From Patescibacteria group bacterium (GTDB taxonomy: Bacteria > Patescibacteriota > Microgenomatia > UM-FILTER-40-11), in assembly GCA_023473205.1 (NCBI GenBank), contig JAMCYY010000023.1:1-9325 (forward strand): a stretch of 9,325 nucleotides of DNA. The letters run 5' to 3'. Under the pieces are notes generated by a model, which was not told the DNA's origin, did no database searches, and worked only from the letters and a program-made list of their open reading frames with translations. Shown here piece after piece: positions 1 to 6,083 of the stretch. Position 1 is the stretch's first letter, and each line of letters starts with the position of its first letter. The translations under genes were made by a program, and so were the position numbers.

Positions 1-1
1 C

Positions 2-358
2 ATTAAGTTTAACCGACAATTTGTAGCTGGCAACACTAACGGAAACATAAGGCAAGGAAATGGAAACCCAAGAACCGGACAAAATTTTAATGCTGTCCGG
101 GGGGAAATTATTTCCTCAGATGATAAAAGCATCACGGTTAAACTTAATGACGGCAGCAGCAAAATTGTTTTTTTCTCAGAGAAAACCGAATATGTAAAAT
201 CAGCAACCGCCGCTAAATCAGATTTAAAATCAGGAAATACTGTAATGATCATGGGGAGTACGAATTCTGACGGTAGCATCACCGCTCAAAATATTCAGAT
301 CAATCCCCTTGGTCAAGTATTTCGTGGCGGCCCAACCGGTACACCAGCAAAAGAGTAA
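2..358 (+). CDS. DUF5666-type protein, 3' part
   Basis: The open frame enters from the left edge and stops at TAA 356-358, so about 118 C-terminal residues are visible. The N-terminus, and any signal peptide, lies outside the window. A Gly/Asn-rich linker (first ~30 residues) leads into a small beta-rich domain that begins GEIISSDDKSITVKL and ends GSITAQNIQI. It contains the KSDLKSGNTVMIMG segment, which fits the DUF5666 pattern of a short OB-like beta barrel. These proteins are usually exported and their biochemical role is unknown. The C-terminal tail is Gly/Pro-rich (RGGPTGTPAKE). Family assignment is by pattern from memory; function is not known. Confidence 0.7.
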   Translation: MKFNRQFVAGNTNGNIRQGNGNPRTGQNFNAVRGEIISSDDKSITVKLNDGSSKIVFFSEKTEYVKSATAAKSDLKSGNTVMIMGSTNSDGSITAQNIQINPLGQVFRGGPTGTPAKE

Positions 359-403
359 TCGTAATTTTAAGCATTTTTTCAGCTAAGGAAGATATAATTT
401 AAA

Positions 404-463
404 GGCAAGCTATCAAAGTGATAGCCAAAATGGTTAGAGCTTAAACAATATCCCGCGCTAACC
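404..463 (+). other. Tandem stem-loops after the DUF5666 gene; possible small RNA
   Basis: Two hairpins precede the terminator. The first pairs gctatca (409-415) with tgatagc (419-425) around a 3-nt loop. The second pairs tggttag (431-437) with ctaacca (458-464), with two further inner G-C pairs after one mismatch. A TATAAT at 393-398 has no convincing -35. With the terminator at 467-496 this could be a ~95-nt RNA starting near 405, or simply a structured 3' UTR of the DUF5666 transcript. Nothing in it matches an RNA class I recognise. Confidence 0.35.
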
Positions 464-466
464 AAA

Positions 467-498
467 AACGACTCCCGGTAACCTCCGGGGGTTGTTTT
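467..498. terminator. Bidirectional rho-independent terminator
   Basis: A 12-bp stem pairs aacgactcccgg (467-478) with ccgggggttgtt (485-496), using a few G-U pairs, with a 6-nt loop. On the plus strand it runs into TTTTATT. On the minus strand the same hairpin is followed by GTTTTTGG. It therefore serves both the DUF5666 gene (+) and the membrane protein gene that ends at 497 on the minus strand. Confidence 0.85.
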
Positions 499-1330
499 AT
501 TCATCAAAACTGATTTCCGGAATATTTTTAAATTTCCTTTTTAATATTCCTTGCAGGAAAACAGTAAAAGAATAGACTTCCAAACCAAAAGGTAAATAAC
601 CCAGATAGCCCAAAACCGGCATTTCAAAAATTTTTAAAAAACCCACATAAGGAACAGAGTAGATCCATTTTGGTAAGGCATAAAAATTCCAAAGTTCCCA
701 CCAAAAACCAGTAAAAAGAGAAGCCAGAAATAGCGAAAAAAACAAAGTCCAGTCACCGAGGCTGATTTTTTTCAAAAGTGAACAAAAACCTAAATAGTAA
801 TTTATTGGAGCAATTAAGAGAAACGGACCAACCCACATAAATAAAAAACCGATTTTAGGGAAAATAAATATAAAACTGGTCAATATCAAACCAAAAACAA
901 AAAATATTAATAAATTTAACCCGGTTAAGGGAATTTTTATCCAGAAATGTCTTTTTAAACGGATCAAGATTTGGTAAAAGAAAAAGTTGGTTGACATAAT
1001 TGCCGGAACAACAATAGAAAAGAAAACTGAACCGGACAAGAAATATTCAAAGGGATTAACCTTTATTGACAAAATATAATGCCAGTTTTGAGTAAAGTGG
1101 TTAAGGACTTCAAAAATCCACCAAAAAGGGATTGAATAAATAAAAAGGAGAATAAACTTCTTTCCCATTTGGCTTAACAATGATTTTCCGATAAAATAAT
1201 CTGAAAGTCCGTTAATCGTTAAAATATAGCCAATCCAAAGAGGTAAAAATGAATAAGGATAAAAACAAAAGACTCTTCCCCAGGAAACAATCCAACTGCT
1301 AATAATTAAAAATAATCCCCAACCCCACAT
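497..1330 (-). CDS. Uncharacterised polytopic membrane protein (277 aa)
   Basis: This very hydrophobic protein has roughly eight predicted membrane segments (about residues 1-20, 24-42, 57-78, 94-112, 132-158, 160-185, 195-215, 235-262). Conserved-looking aromatic patches lie at the ends of segments: WWIFEVLNHFTQNWHY, and near the C-terminus GFWWELWNFYALPKWIY followed by PYVGFLKIFEMPVLGYLGY. I recall similar Trp/Pro-rich motifs in conserved hypothetical membrane proteins of several phyla but know of no function. There is no N-terminal signal beyond the first span. The ATG at 1330-1328 has only a weak purine-rich stretch (AAAAAGAGAA) upstream. The gene is monocistronic, divergent from the 1422 operon, and ends against a strong terminator. 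Transporter, enzyme and biogenesis roles are all open. Confidence 0.75.
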   Translation of the reverse strand: MWGWGLFLIISSWIVSWGRVFCFYPYSFLPLWIGYILTINGLSDYFIGKSLLSQMGKKFILLFIYSIPFWWIFEVLNHFTQNWHYILSIKVNPFEYFLSGSVFFSIVVPAIMSTNFFFYQILIRLKRHFWIKIPLTGLNLLIFFVFGLILTSFIFIFPKIGFLFMWVGPFLLIAPINYYLGFCSLLKKISLGDWTLFFSLFLASLFTGFWWELWNFYALPKWIYSVPYVGFLKIFEMPVLGYLGYLPFGLEVYSFTVFLQGILKRKFKNIPEISFDE

Positions 1331-1379
1331 TTCTCTTTTTTACCACCCAAAGGTAATGGACAGGTAATAATTTTGTAAA

Positions 1380-1409
1380 TTTACTTGAAAAACCCCGACA
1401 AACTATGTT
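1380..1409 (+). promoter_or_regulatory. Candidate promoter of the 1422-3970 operon
   Basis: TTTACT (1380-1385) and TATGTT (1404-1409) are separated by 18 nt, putting the start near 1416, only a few bases before the ATG at 1422. A 10-bp palindrome, gtaaatttac (1375-1384), overlaps the -35 and could be an operator in this divergent intergenic region. Both boxes are imperfect. Confidence 0.35.
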
Positions 1410-1421
1410 AATTTAACTTTC

Positions 1422-1589
1422 ATGACCGAACTAACTGAAAGCAGGGAAAAGGCAATGATTATAATTTTCTCAATTGTAATTGGTCTTCTTTTAGTTGCCG
1501 CTGCTTTTGCTGTTGGGATTTCCGTCAAAACTTCAAAAAATAATCCTTTAATTGAAGAGTCATTAATTACTGTTTCACCTTCCCAATAA
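1422..1589 (+). CDS. Small single-span membrane protein (55 aa)
   Basis: This short frame begins MTELTESREKAM and has one clear transmembrane helix (about residues 12-33, IIIFSIVIGLLLVAAAFAV). A polar C-terminal tail ends at TAA 1587-1589. No Shine-Dalgarno is seen; the candidate promoter would give a nearly leaderless mRNA. It is the first gene of the compact plus-strand series, 31 bp before the next ORF, which is also a membrane protein. The charged N-terminus, hydrophobic centre and Ser/Thr tail look like a real membrane peptide rather than noise, but I recognise no family. It is not a secreted protein with an obvious cleavage site. Confidence 0.55.
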   Translation: MTELTESREKAMIIIFSIVIGLLLVAAAFAVGISVKTSKNNPLIEESLITVSPSQ

Positions 1590-1620
1590 CTTCTTTCCAG
1601 ATTATAACCTGCTTCTAACA

Positions 1621-1941
1621 ATGCTTTTACAGAGTTTCCTGATCATATTGTTTATGGATTTAGTAAAACCGCTTAATTTTATCATCATACCTTGCTGGAT
1701 TATTTCCTCATTGGTTGTCGGTATTCTCATCCAAATTATTGATCCGATTGAAAATCTGCCAAGAACTCTTTTGATTTCCTTAATCGGGGGAACTCTGGCA
1801 TATGCCTTGGCCATTTGGTTGGGAAAAGTTAATTTAAACCAGTACACCATTTCCAATTTTCTTAGTGCGACTTCCGGTTCACTTTTTTGTTTACTTTTGC
1901 AAAGGGTTGTCTTTATATTTATTGAAAGTAAAGATAAATAA
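1621..1941 (+). CDS. GlsB/YeaQ/YmgE-like small membrane protein (106 aa)
   Basis: Three hydrophobic segments are visible: residues ~1-38, ~48-68 (TLLISLIGGTLAYALAIWLG) and ~78-102. The layout resembles the GlsB/YeaQ/YmgE (transglycosylase-associated) family: a first helix ending VVGILIQIIDP, a short polar loop, a Gly-rich helix RTLLISLIGGTLAYAL, then SATSGSLFCLL. Members are small membrane proteins linked to stress; despite the family name no enzyme activity is established. The match is to pattern only, and the N-terminal extension is longer than usual. No Shine-Dalgarno precedes the ATG at 1621, so the start is uncertain; Met12 is an alternative. The gene is 22 nt upstream of the PRC-barrel gene and probably co-transcribed. 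Confidence 0.6.
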   Translation: MLLQSFLIILFMDLVKPLNFIIIPCWIISSLVVGILIQIIDPIENLPRTLLISLIGGTLAYALAIWLGKVNLNQYTISNFLSATSGSLFCLLLQRVVFIFIESKDK

Positions 1942-1963
1942 TCCGAAAAAGAAAGGGGCTTAA

Positions 1964-2779
1964 ATGTTAATTAAAGCCAGCAAGGTTATTGGTTTACCTG
2001 TTTTTACTATAAAAGAAGGAAAAAAGATTGAAGATGTCAACGATGTTATTTATGACCCTAACCAACAGAAAGTCATTGCCCTTTTAGTGGAAAGCAGTGG
2101 CTGGTTTTCAGATGCCAAAGTAATTATGCTCACGGATATCCGCAGCATTGGACCTGATGCAATTATCACCGAGACTGAAAATGTGATTAAAAAAGCCTCA
2201 AGCTTACCGGAACCGCTTTCCAGCATTGCCGAACACAACCAAAAAGTCCGTAAAACTCAAGTTGTCACGGAAAACGGAGCAGCGCTGGGTAAGGTTTCTG
2301 ATATTTTTTTTGATGATAAAACCGGTTTTGTAGAAGAATTTGAAATTTCCCAGGGACCGGTTGAGGATATCAAATCTGGAAGGAAAACAGTAAAAATTAA
2401 TGAAGTTTTAAGAGTGGGTAAAGATGCCACCATTGTTAAAAATTCAGCTAAAGAAGAAGTCGATGAACAGGCAAAAAAAGAAGCTCCACTTACTGGACAA
2501 TTAAAGTCTACCCAAGAACAGGCGGAAAAAAGTTCAGAAAATATTTTTGAAGAAATTAAAACGAAATATGAAGAACTGAGAGGCAACCAAAGTGAACGAC
2601 GGAAAAAAGAGGCAATTGGCCAATATTTAACCAAAACAATTTTACTTCCCAATGACCAAGTCCTTGCCCAAAGAGGGGAAATGGTTACCAATAATTTAGT
2701 TAAGAAAGCAGAAGATTTTAATTTGCTTGACCAAGTTCTTGACCATACCACAATTCAACCAATCAACCGGAACCAATAA
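1964..2779 (+). CDS. PRC-barrel domain protein with two barrels (271 aa)
   Basis: A good Shine-Dalgarno (gaaagggg, 1951-1958) sits five bases before the ATG. Two PRC-barrel-like repeats are visible. Residues ~1-75 (KASKVIGLPVFTIKEGKKIEDVNDVIYDP) and ~90-160 (KTQVVTENGAALGKVSDIFFDD) both show the beta pattern 'x-G-x-x-(V/I)...(I/V)xDVxDIxxD'. A Lys/Glu/Gln-rich helical linker follows (~160-215). The C-terminal module (~216-262) reads AIGQYLTKTILLPNDQVLAQ then RGEMVTNNLVKKAEDFNLLD. There is no signal peptide or membrane span, so it is probably cytoplasmic, perhaps tied to the membrane by its partners. PRC barrels bind partner proteins or RNA (photosystem H subunit, RimM, YlmC). The specific partner is unknown; the C-terminal module resembles extensions of other bacterial PRC proteins. 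Confidence 0.8.
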   Translation: MLIKASKVIGLPVFTIKEGKKIEDVNDVIYDPNQQKVIALLVESSGWFSDAKVIMLTDIRSIGPDAIITETENVIKKASSLPEPLSSIAEHNQKVRKTQVVTENGAALGKVSDIFFDDKTGFVEEFEISQGPVEDIKSGRKTVKINEVLRVGKDATIVKNSAKEEVDEQAKKEAPLTGQLKSTQEQAEKSSENIFEEIKTKYEELRGNQSERRKKEAIGQYLTKTILLPNDQVLAQRGEMVTNNLVKKAEDFNLLDQVLDHTTIQPINRNQ

Positions 2780-2799
2780 AAAAAAGTAAGGAGGTTTAA

Positions 2800-3099
2800 G
2801 TGGCAAAAGTTATCTATAATGAAGGAAATCTTAAGAAGTGCCAATGTCCTAAATGTCCGGTGGAAATGAGGAGTGCCTGTGTTGAAGACAAGTTAGAAGA
2901 AGTTGAAAATAAGCTTTTAATTAATGATTTGCCGCTGCCGGAAGAGCCGCCTGAACTTTATTGCGCTAAAGGCCGGGCTTTGTGCAGTGATTTAAGTTTC
3001 CAAAAACCTTGTGTTTGTCCAACTTGTCCTGTTTGGCAAAAGGATAAACTTCATAGCCGCTATTATTGTTTTAATGGTAATGCTGAGGAAAATAGCTAA
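2800..3099 (+). CDS. Cysteine-rich protein with two CxCPxCP modules (DUF2769-like, 99 aa)
   Basis: The start is GTG at 2800, fixed by a perfect Shine-Dalgarno (taaggagg, 2787-2794) five bases upstream. There are nine cysteines. The first module is C14-x-C16-P-x-C19-P-V, then C27, then YCAKG (C55) and C62. The second is C71-x-C73-P-T-C76-P-V, then YYCFNG (C90). The two modules look like an internal duplication. The pattern matches my memory of DUF2769, a family of unknown function known from archaea and some bacteria. The Cys spacing suggests a bound metal (Zn or Fe-S), which is inference. There is no signal peptide, so it is cytoplasmic. It lies 20 nt after the PRC gene and 8 nt before the first FAS1 gene, within one operon. 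Confidence 0.7.
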   Translation: MAKVIYNEGNLKKCQCPKCPVEMRSACVEDKLEEVENKLLINDLPLPEEPPELYCAKGRALCSDLSFQKPCVCPTCPVWQKDKLHSRYYCFNGNAEENS

Positions 3100-3107
3100 A
3101 AATCTTT

Positions 3108-3527
3108 ATGGATGGAATAATCGAAACGGCGATGGAAGAGGGGTCTTTAAACCTTTTTTTAAAAGGAGTTGACCAAGCAGGTTTAACAGTAATTCTTGAA
3201 AAAGAAGGGCCTTTTACCATTTTTGCCCCAATTAATGAAGCTTTTGCCAGCCTTTCTTCCCAGGCACTAGATAATCTCTGGGGAGATAACCAGAAACTAG
3301 CCCGGATTTTACGGTATCATATTGCTCCGGGAAATTATCATTTGGATGATTTAGAAAATCTCTTTTCTTTGGAGACTTTAGAAGGCAGTGAACTTTCTTT
3401 AGAACAGCTTGATGATGATGTGGCGGTTGATACTTCAGTTATTATCCGGCCTGACATTGAATGTACCAATGGTATGATCCATTTAATTGAATCAATTTTA
3501 ATTCCTCCGGAAATGTCACTCTTATGA
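3108..3527 (+). CDS. Fasciclin (FAS1) domain protein 1 (139 aa)
   Basis: The whole protein is one FAS1 domain. It starts MDGIIETAMEEGSLNLFLKG, has the H1 box GPFTIFAPINEAF (34-46), the YH motif with its following Pro/Gly (Y70-H71-I-A-P-G), and the H2 box ECTNGMIHLIESILIP (118-133). FAS1 domains mediate adhesion or protein and ligand binding, normally outside the cell. Here no signal peptide precedes the domain and the first residue is already the start of the fold, so cytoplasmic location is inferred. The Shine-Dalgarno is poor; the closest purine-rich stretch lies inside the end of the upstream gene, suggesting coupled translation. Its stop overlaps the next start. Confidence 0.88.
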   Translation: MDGIIETAMEEGSLNLFLKGVDQAGLTVILEKEGPFTIFAPINEAFASLSSQALDNLWGDNQKLARILRYHIAPGNYHLDDLENLFSLETLEGSELSLEQLDDDVAVDTSVIIRPDIECTNGMIHLIESILIPPEMSLL

Positions 3528-3970
3528 AAAATATTCAAGCAACCATAAAACAAATCCCTTATTTAAAAACTTTATCCTCCATTATTGATAAGGCGGAAAT
3601 GAACGTTTTTTTGGAAAAGGAACCTGAAGTTACATTTTTTGCCCCTTTTGACGGCGCTTTTGATATTATCCCTTATTTTAATATTGAAAATCCGCCTTTT
3701 GAAAGTAATCCCTGGGGAGAGACTGAAGAAATCTTAAAAGGTAAAGACAATGCTTATAATTTTTTGGCCTATCATCTCGTACCTAAAAAATTAACCCAAA
3801 ATGATCTCTTTATTTATGAATCAGTCACGCCTTTAAACAATGAAGATATCCCCATAACAATTAATGATGGCAGTTTACTCATCAGCAATGCCACCATTAT
3901 TATTCCTGATTTACTTTGCAGCAATGGCGTCATTCACATTATTAATGCGGTGTTATTTGAAGGATTTTAA
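3524..3970 (+). CDS. Fasciclin (FAS1) domain protein 2, divergent (148 aa)
   Basis: The ATG overlaps the preceding stop (ATGA, 3524-3527), the signature of translational coupling. The FAS1 hallmarks are present: VTFFAPFDGAF (36-46), YHLVP (83-87) and CSNGVIHIINAVLF (132-145). An extra Pro/Trp-rich stretch lies between the first two boxes (about 50-72). It is clearly a paralogue of the preceding protein but diverged, so the pair may form a heterodimer; this is inference. Like its neighbour it has no signal peptide. It is the last gene of the operon; its stop (3968-3970) touches the typA stop on the other strand, with no terminator between. Confidence 0.82.
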   Translation: MKNIQATIKQIPYLKTLSSIIDKAEMNVFLEKEPEVTFFAPFDGAFDIIPYFNIENPPFESNPWGETEEILKGKDNAYNFLAYHLVPKKLTQNDLFIYESVTPLNNEDIPITINDGSLLISNATIIIPDLLCSNGVIHIINAVLFEGF

Positions 3971-5806
3971 TTAGATCAAACCTCTGGCTTTTCTTTTTGC
4001 TTCAGCTTCATCTAAGATTTTTTTTCTAATCCTGATACTTTTAGGCGTCACTTCCACCAGTTCATCATCGGCAATGTATTCTAAGGCATCTTCCAAGCCC
4101 ATAATTCTTGGCTCGTCAAAATGGTCAGCCACACCATGACCTTTAGTTCTTTCATGGTTTGAGGCAATTTTAGCTTTACAAACATTGACATGAATATCAT
4201 TAGGACGAGAGCTTTGACCAACAACTTGACCTTGGTAAACCGAAATTGATTGGGGGACAAAAAGTTCTCCTCGATCTTGAAGATTCAAAAGAGCATAAAG
4301 CATCGTTGTTCCGGTTTCAAAGGCAACCAAAGATCCTTTTTCCCGATTAGTCCAATTTCCTCGATCAGGAGCAAATTCATAAAAGCTGGTATTGATAATA
4401 CCTAAGCCCTTGGTGTCAGTTAAAAATTGGCTTCTGAAACCAAAAAGTCCTTTGGTGGGAACGATATATTCAAGATAAACAATGCCGTCAATCGTATCCA
4501 TCCGTCTAAGCTCGCCATACCGGCTATTAAGTTTTTGAATAATAATGCCGCTACTGACTTCCGGAACTTCAATAAAGACTTGCTCATAAGGAACAAGTTT
4601 TTTTCCGTCAACAATTTTGGTAATCACTTGGGGACGAGAAACTTCTAGTTCATAACCCTCACGGCGAAGTCTTTCAATTAAAATTGCCAAATGAAGCTCG
4701 CCCCGGCCGGAAACATCCCAACCGCCAGAAGGGTTATCAGCAACTTTTAAAGCAACATCGGTTTCCGGTTCTTTTAAAATTCTTTCCCTGACTTGACGGG
4801 AAGTTGTAAATTGGCCTTCTTTTCCTGCCACTGGTGAAGTATTAACATTAAAATTCATTTTAACAGTTGGTTCTTCAATCGATAAAAGCGGCAAAGCAAT
4901 TGGATTTTCAAAATCTGCAATTGTCTCTCCAATCGTAACTTCCGGAATTCCGGCAATGGCAACAATGTCGCCGGCAACAACTTCCTTTGTCTCCACCCTT
5001 TGCAAACCTTCAAAAGTCATCACTGTAGTCAGTGGGCAATTTTTTCTTTGGCCTTCACGGTTAATATGGGCAACGGTTTGACCTGCCCGCATTACACCGT
5101 TATAAACTCTGCCGGTGGCAATTCTTCCTTTATAATTATCTCCGGAAATTGTTGTCACTAACATTTGCAGGGGTTTTTGAGGGTCTCCGGTAGGAGCAGG
5201 AATATATTTAACAATTGCGTCAAAAAGAGGGGAGATATCAGTCATTTTGCTTAAATCAGGATCTAGTCCGGCTTTGCCTAATTTTGAAGAAGAATATAAA
5301 ACCGGAAAATCCGCTGTCTCATCATCAGCCCCTAAATCAATAAACAAATCAAATGTTTTATTTAAGACCTCATTAATTCTGGCATCAGGCTTGTCAATTT
5401 TATTAATGACCACAATTACTTTTAACTTTAGCTCTAAGGCTTTTTTCAAAACAAATCTGGTTTGAGGCATTGGCCCTTCTTTAGCATCAACCAAAAGTAA
5501 ACAGCCATCAGCCATACGCAAAACCCGTTCCACTTCACCACCAAAATCTGCATGGCCTGGAGTATCTATAATATTAATTTTGGTATCTTGCCCTGATCCT
5601 GTCGAAGGGTGCCAGCGAACTGAAGCATTTTTAGAAAAAATTGTAATTCCACGTTCTTTTTCCAAATCATTACTGTCCATGATGCAGATATTATCAACCA
5701 CTTCCTTATTAAGGTAAGTTTTTGATTGGCGCAGCAAAGCATCAACCATGGTTGTTTTCCCGTGGTCAACATGGGCAATAATGGCAACATTACGAACATT
5801 AATCAT
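3971..5806 (-). CDS. typA: Ribosome-associated translational GTPase TypA/BipA
   Basis: TypA/BipA is a 50S-binding GTPase of the EF-G/LepA group, involved in ribosome assembly and stress or cold adaptation. All G motifs are visible: AHVDHGKTT (11-19), RGITI (52-56), DTPGH (81-85), NKID (135-138). They are followed by the beta barrel, the EF-G-like domains (SGRGELHLAILIERLRREGYE) and the TypA C-terminal domain (KGLFGFRSQFLTDTKG, HGVADHFDEPRIMGLEDALE). I chose ATG at 5806, giving MINVRNVAIIAHVDHGK as in other TypA proteins (611 aa, against 607 in E. coli). An in-frame TTG at 5815 would add only MKK. No Shine-Dalgarno is visible. Oddity: seven residues, PSTGSGQ (67-73), are inserted between RW and the strand before DTPGH, from a 21-bp repeat-like insert at 5588-5608. 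The leader contains a terminator-like hairpin. Confidence 0.97.
   Translation of the reverse strand: MINVRNVAIIAHVDHGKTTMVDALLRQSKTYLNKEVVDNICIMDSNDLEKERGITIFSKNASVRWHPSTGSGQDTKINIIDTPGHADFGGEVERVLRMADGCLLLVDAKEGPMPQTRFVLKKALELKLKVIVVINKIDKPDARINEVLNKTFDLFIDLGADDETADFPVLYSSSKLGKAGLDPDLSKMTDISPLFDAIVKYIPAPTGDPQKPLQMLVTTISGDNYKGRIATGRVYNGVMRAGQTVAHINREGQRKNCPLTTVMTFEGLQRVETKEVVAGDIVAIAGIPEVTIGETIADFENPIALPLLSIEEPTVKMNFNVNTSPVAGKEGQFTTSRQVRERILKEPETDVALKVADNPSGGWDVSGRGELHLAILIERLRREGYELEVSRPQVITKIVDGKKLVPYEQVFIEVPEVSSGIIIQKLNSRYGELRRMDTIDGIVYLEYIVPTKGLFGFRSQFLTDTKGLGIINTSFYEFAPDRGNWTNREKGSLVAFETGTTMLYALLNLQDRGELFVPQSISVYQGQVVGQSSRPNDIHVNVCKAKIASNHERTKGHGVADHFDEPRIMGLEDALEYIADDELVEVTPKSIRIRKKILDEAEAKRKARGLI
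5588..5608 (-). repeat. 21-bp in-frame insert in typA (PSTGSGQ repeat)
   Basis: On the minus strand this reads CCTTCGACAGGATCAGGGCA plus A, encoding P-S-T-G-S-G-Q. The E. coli TypA sequence, as I remember it, goes directly from the equivalent of RW(H/N) to D-x-(K/R)-INI, with no residues here. The core TTCGACA..CTCAGGG-type sequence belongs to a class of short dispersed repeats that I recall from CPR and other genomes, where they produce S-T-(G/S)-S-G-Q peptides. Its length, a multiple of three, keeps the gene open. Confidence 0.6.
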
Positions 5807-5813
5807 TTTTTTC

Positions 5814-5842
5814 AAAAAAAATCTGCGGTTATAATCCGCAGA
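5814..5842 (-). promoter_or_regulatory. Terminator-like hairpin in the typA leader (attenuator candidate)
   Basis: On the minus strand TCTGCGG (5842-5836) pairs with CCGCAGA (5828-5822) around a 7-nt loop, followed by eight T (5821-5814). The typA ATG at 5806 comes seven bases later. This is a complete intrinsic terminator structure between the promoter and the gene in the sense direction, which suggests conditional read-through. No strong competing antiterminator is visible, only short alternatives around AGAA/TTCT. Confidence 0.6.
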
Positions 5843-5875
5843 AAACTTCTTGGTTACTGCTTAATAATATTAACA

Positions 5876-5904
5876 ATTATACCATTTTTCAAAAGTCAAA
5901 TCAA
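5876..5904 (-). promoter_or_regulatory. typA promoter with extended -10
   Basis: On the minus strand a -35 TTGATT (5904-5899), 17-nt spacer and -10 TATAAT (5881-5876) are present, and TGG immediately before the -10 forms an extended -10. The predicted start is near 5869, giving a ~63-nt leader that includes the terminator-like hairpin. Confidence 0.75.
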
Positions 5905-5920
5905 TCGACTATAGGGTAAT

Positions 5921-5950
5921 GATAGCTATCTTGTTAGCTTGTTATCTTGT
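5921..5950. repeat. Palindrome followed by 8-bp tandem repeat (x3)
   Basis: GATAGCTATC (5921-5930) is a perfect 10-bp palindrome. It overlaps three tandem 8-mers, TATCTTGT, TAGCTTGT and TATCTTGT (5927-5950). The site lies just upstream of the typA promoter on the minus strand, in the divergent region shared with the 6084 gene. It could be a protein-binding site or an unstable repeat; nothing decides between these. Confidence 0.5.
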
Positions 5951-5978
5951 TTTTATTCTTCAAGTTATTTTTGTTGTA

Positions 5979-5994
5979 GTGGGCTTTAGCCCAC
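5979..5994. repeat. Perfect hairpin in the typA/6084 divergent region
   Basis: GTGGGC (5979-5984) pairs with GCCCAC (5989-5994) around a TTTA loop. It lacks a proper T-tract on either side, so a terminator role is weak. It looks like a dispersed palindromic (REP-like) unit. Confidence 0.45.
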
Positions 5995-6020
5995 GTCATT
6001 TTATGATATAGCCTATAATA

Positions 6021-6048
6021 TTGACTTTATGAAATTTTCTGATAAACT
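6021..6048 (+). promoter_or_regulatory. Promoter of the 6084 small gene
   Basis: TTGACT (6021-6026), a 16-nt spacer and TAAACT (6043-6048), preceded by TG at 6040-6041 (extended -10). The predicted start near 6055 leaves a short leader carrying the perfect Shine-Dalgarno AAAGGAGGTG (6069-6078). Confidence 0.55.
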
Positions 6049-6083
6049 CCGACTCAGCGACAAAACCTAAAGGAGGTGTTAAC

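Noticed and set aside
2257..2751. 164-aa minus-strand frame opposite the PRC-barrel gene
   Set aside because: Ser/Leu-rich shadow of a well-supported gene with a Shine-Dalgarno on the other strand.
5807..5815. TTG start for typA at 5815
   Set aside because: It lies next to the U-tract of the leader hairpin and adds only three residues; ATG 5806 matches the family N-terminus.
5830..5835. TATAAT on the plus strand within the typA leader hairpin loop
   Set aside because: No -35 at proper spacing (only a T run), and it is explained as the loop of the hairpin.
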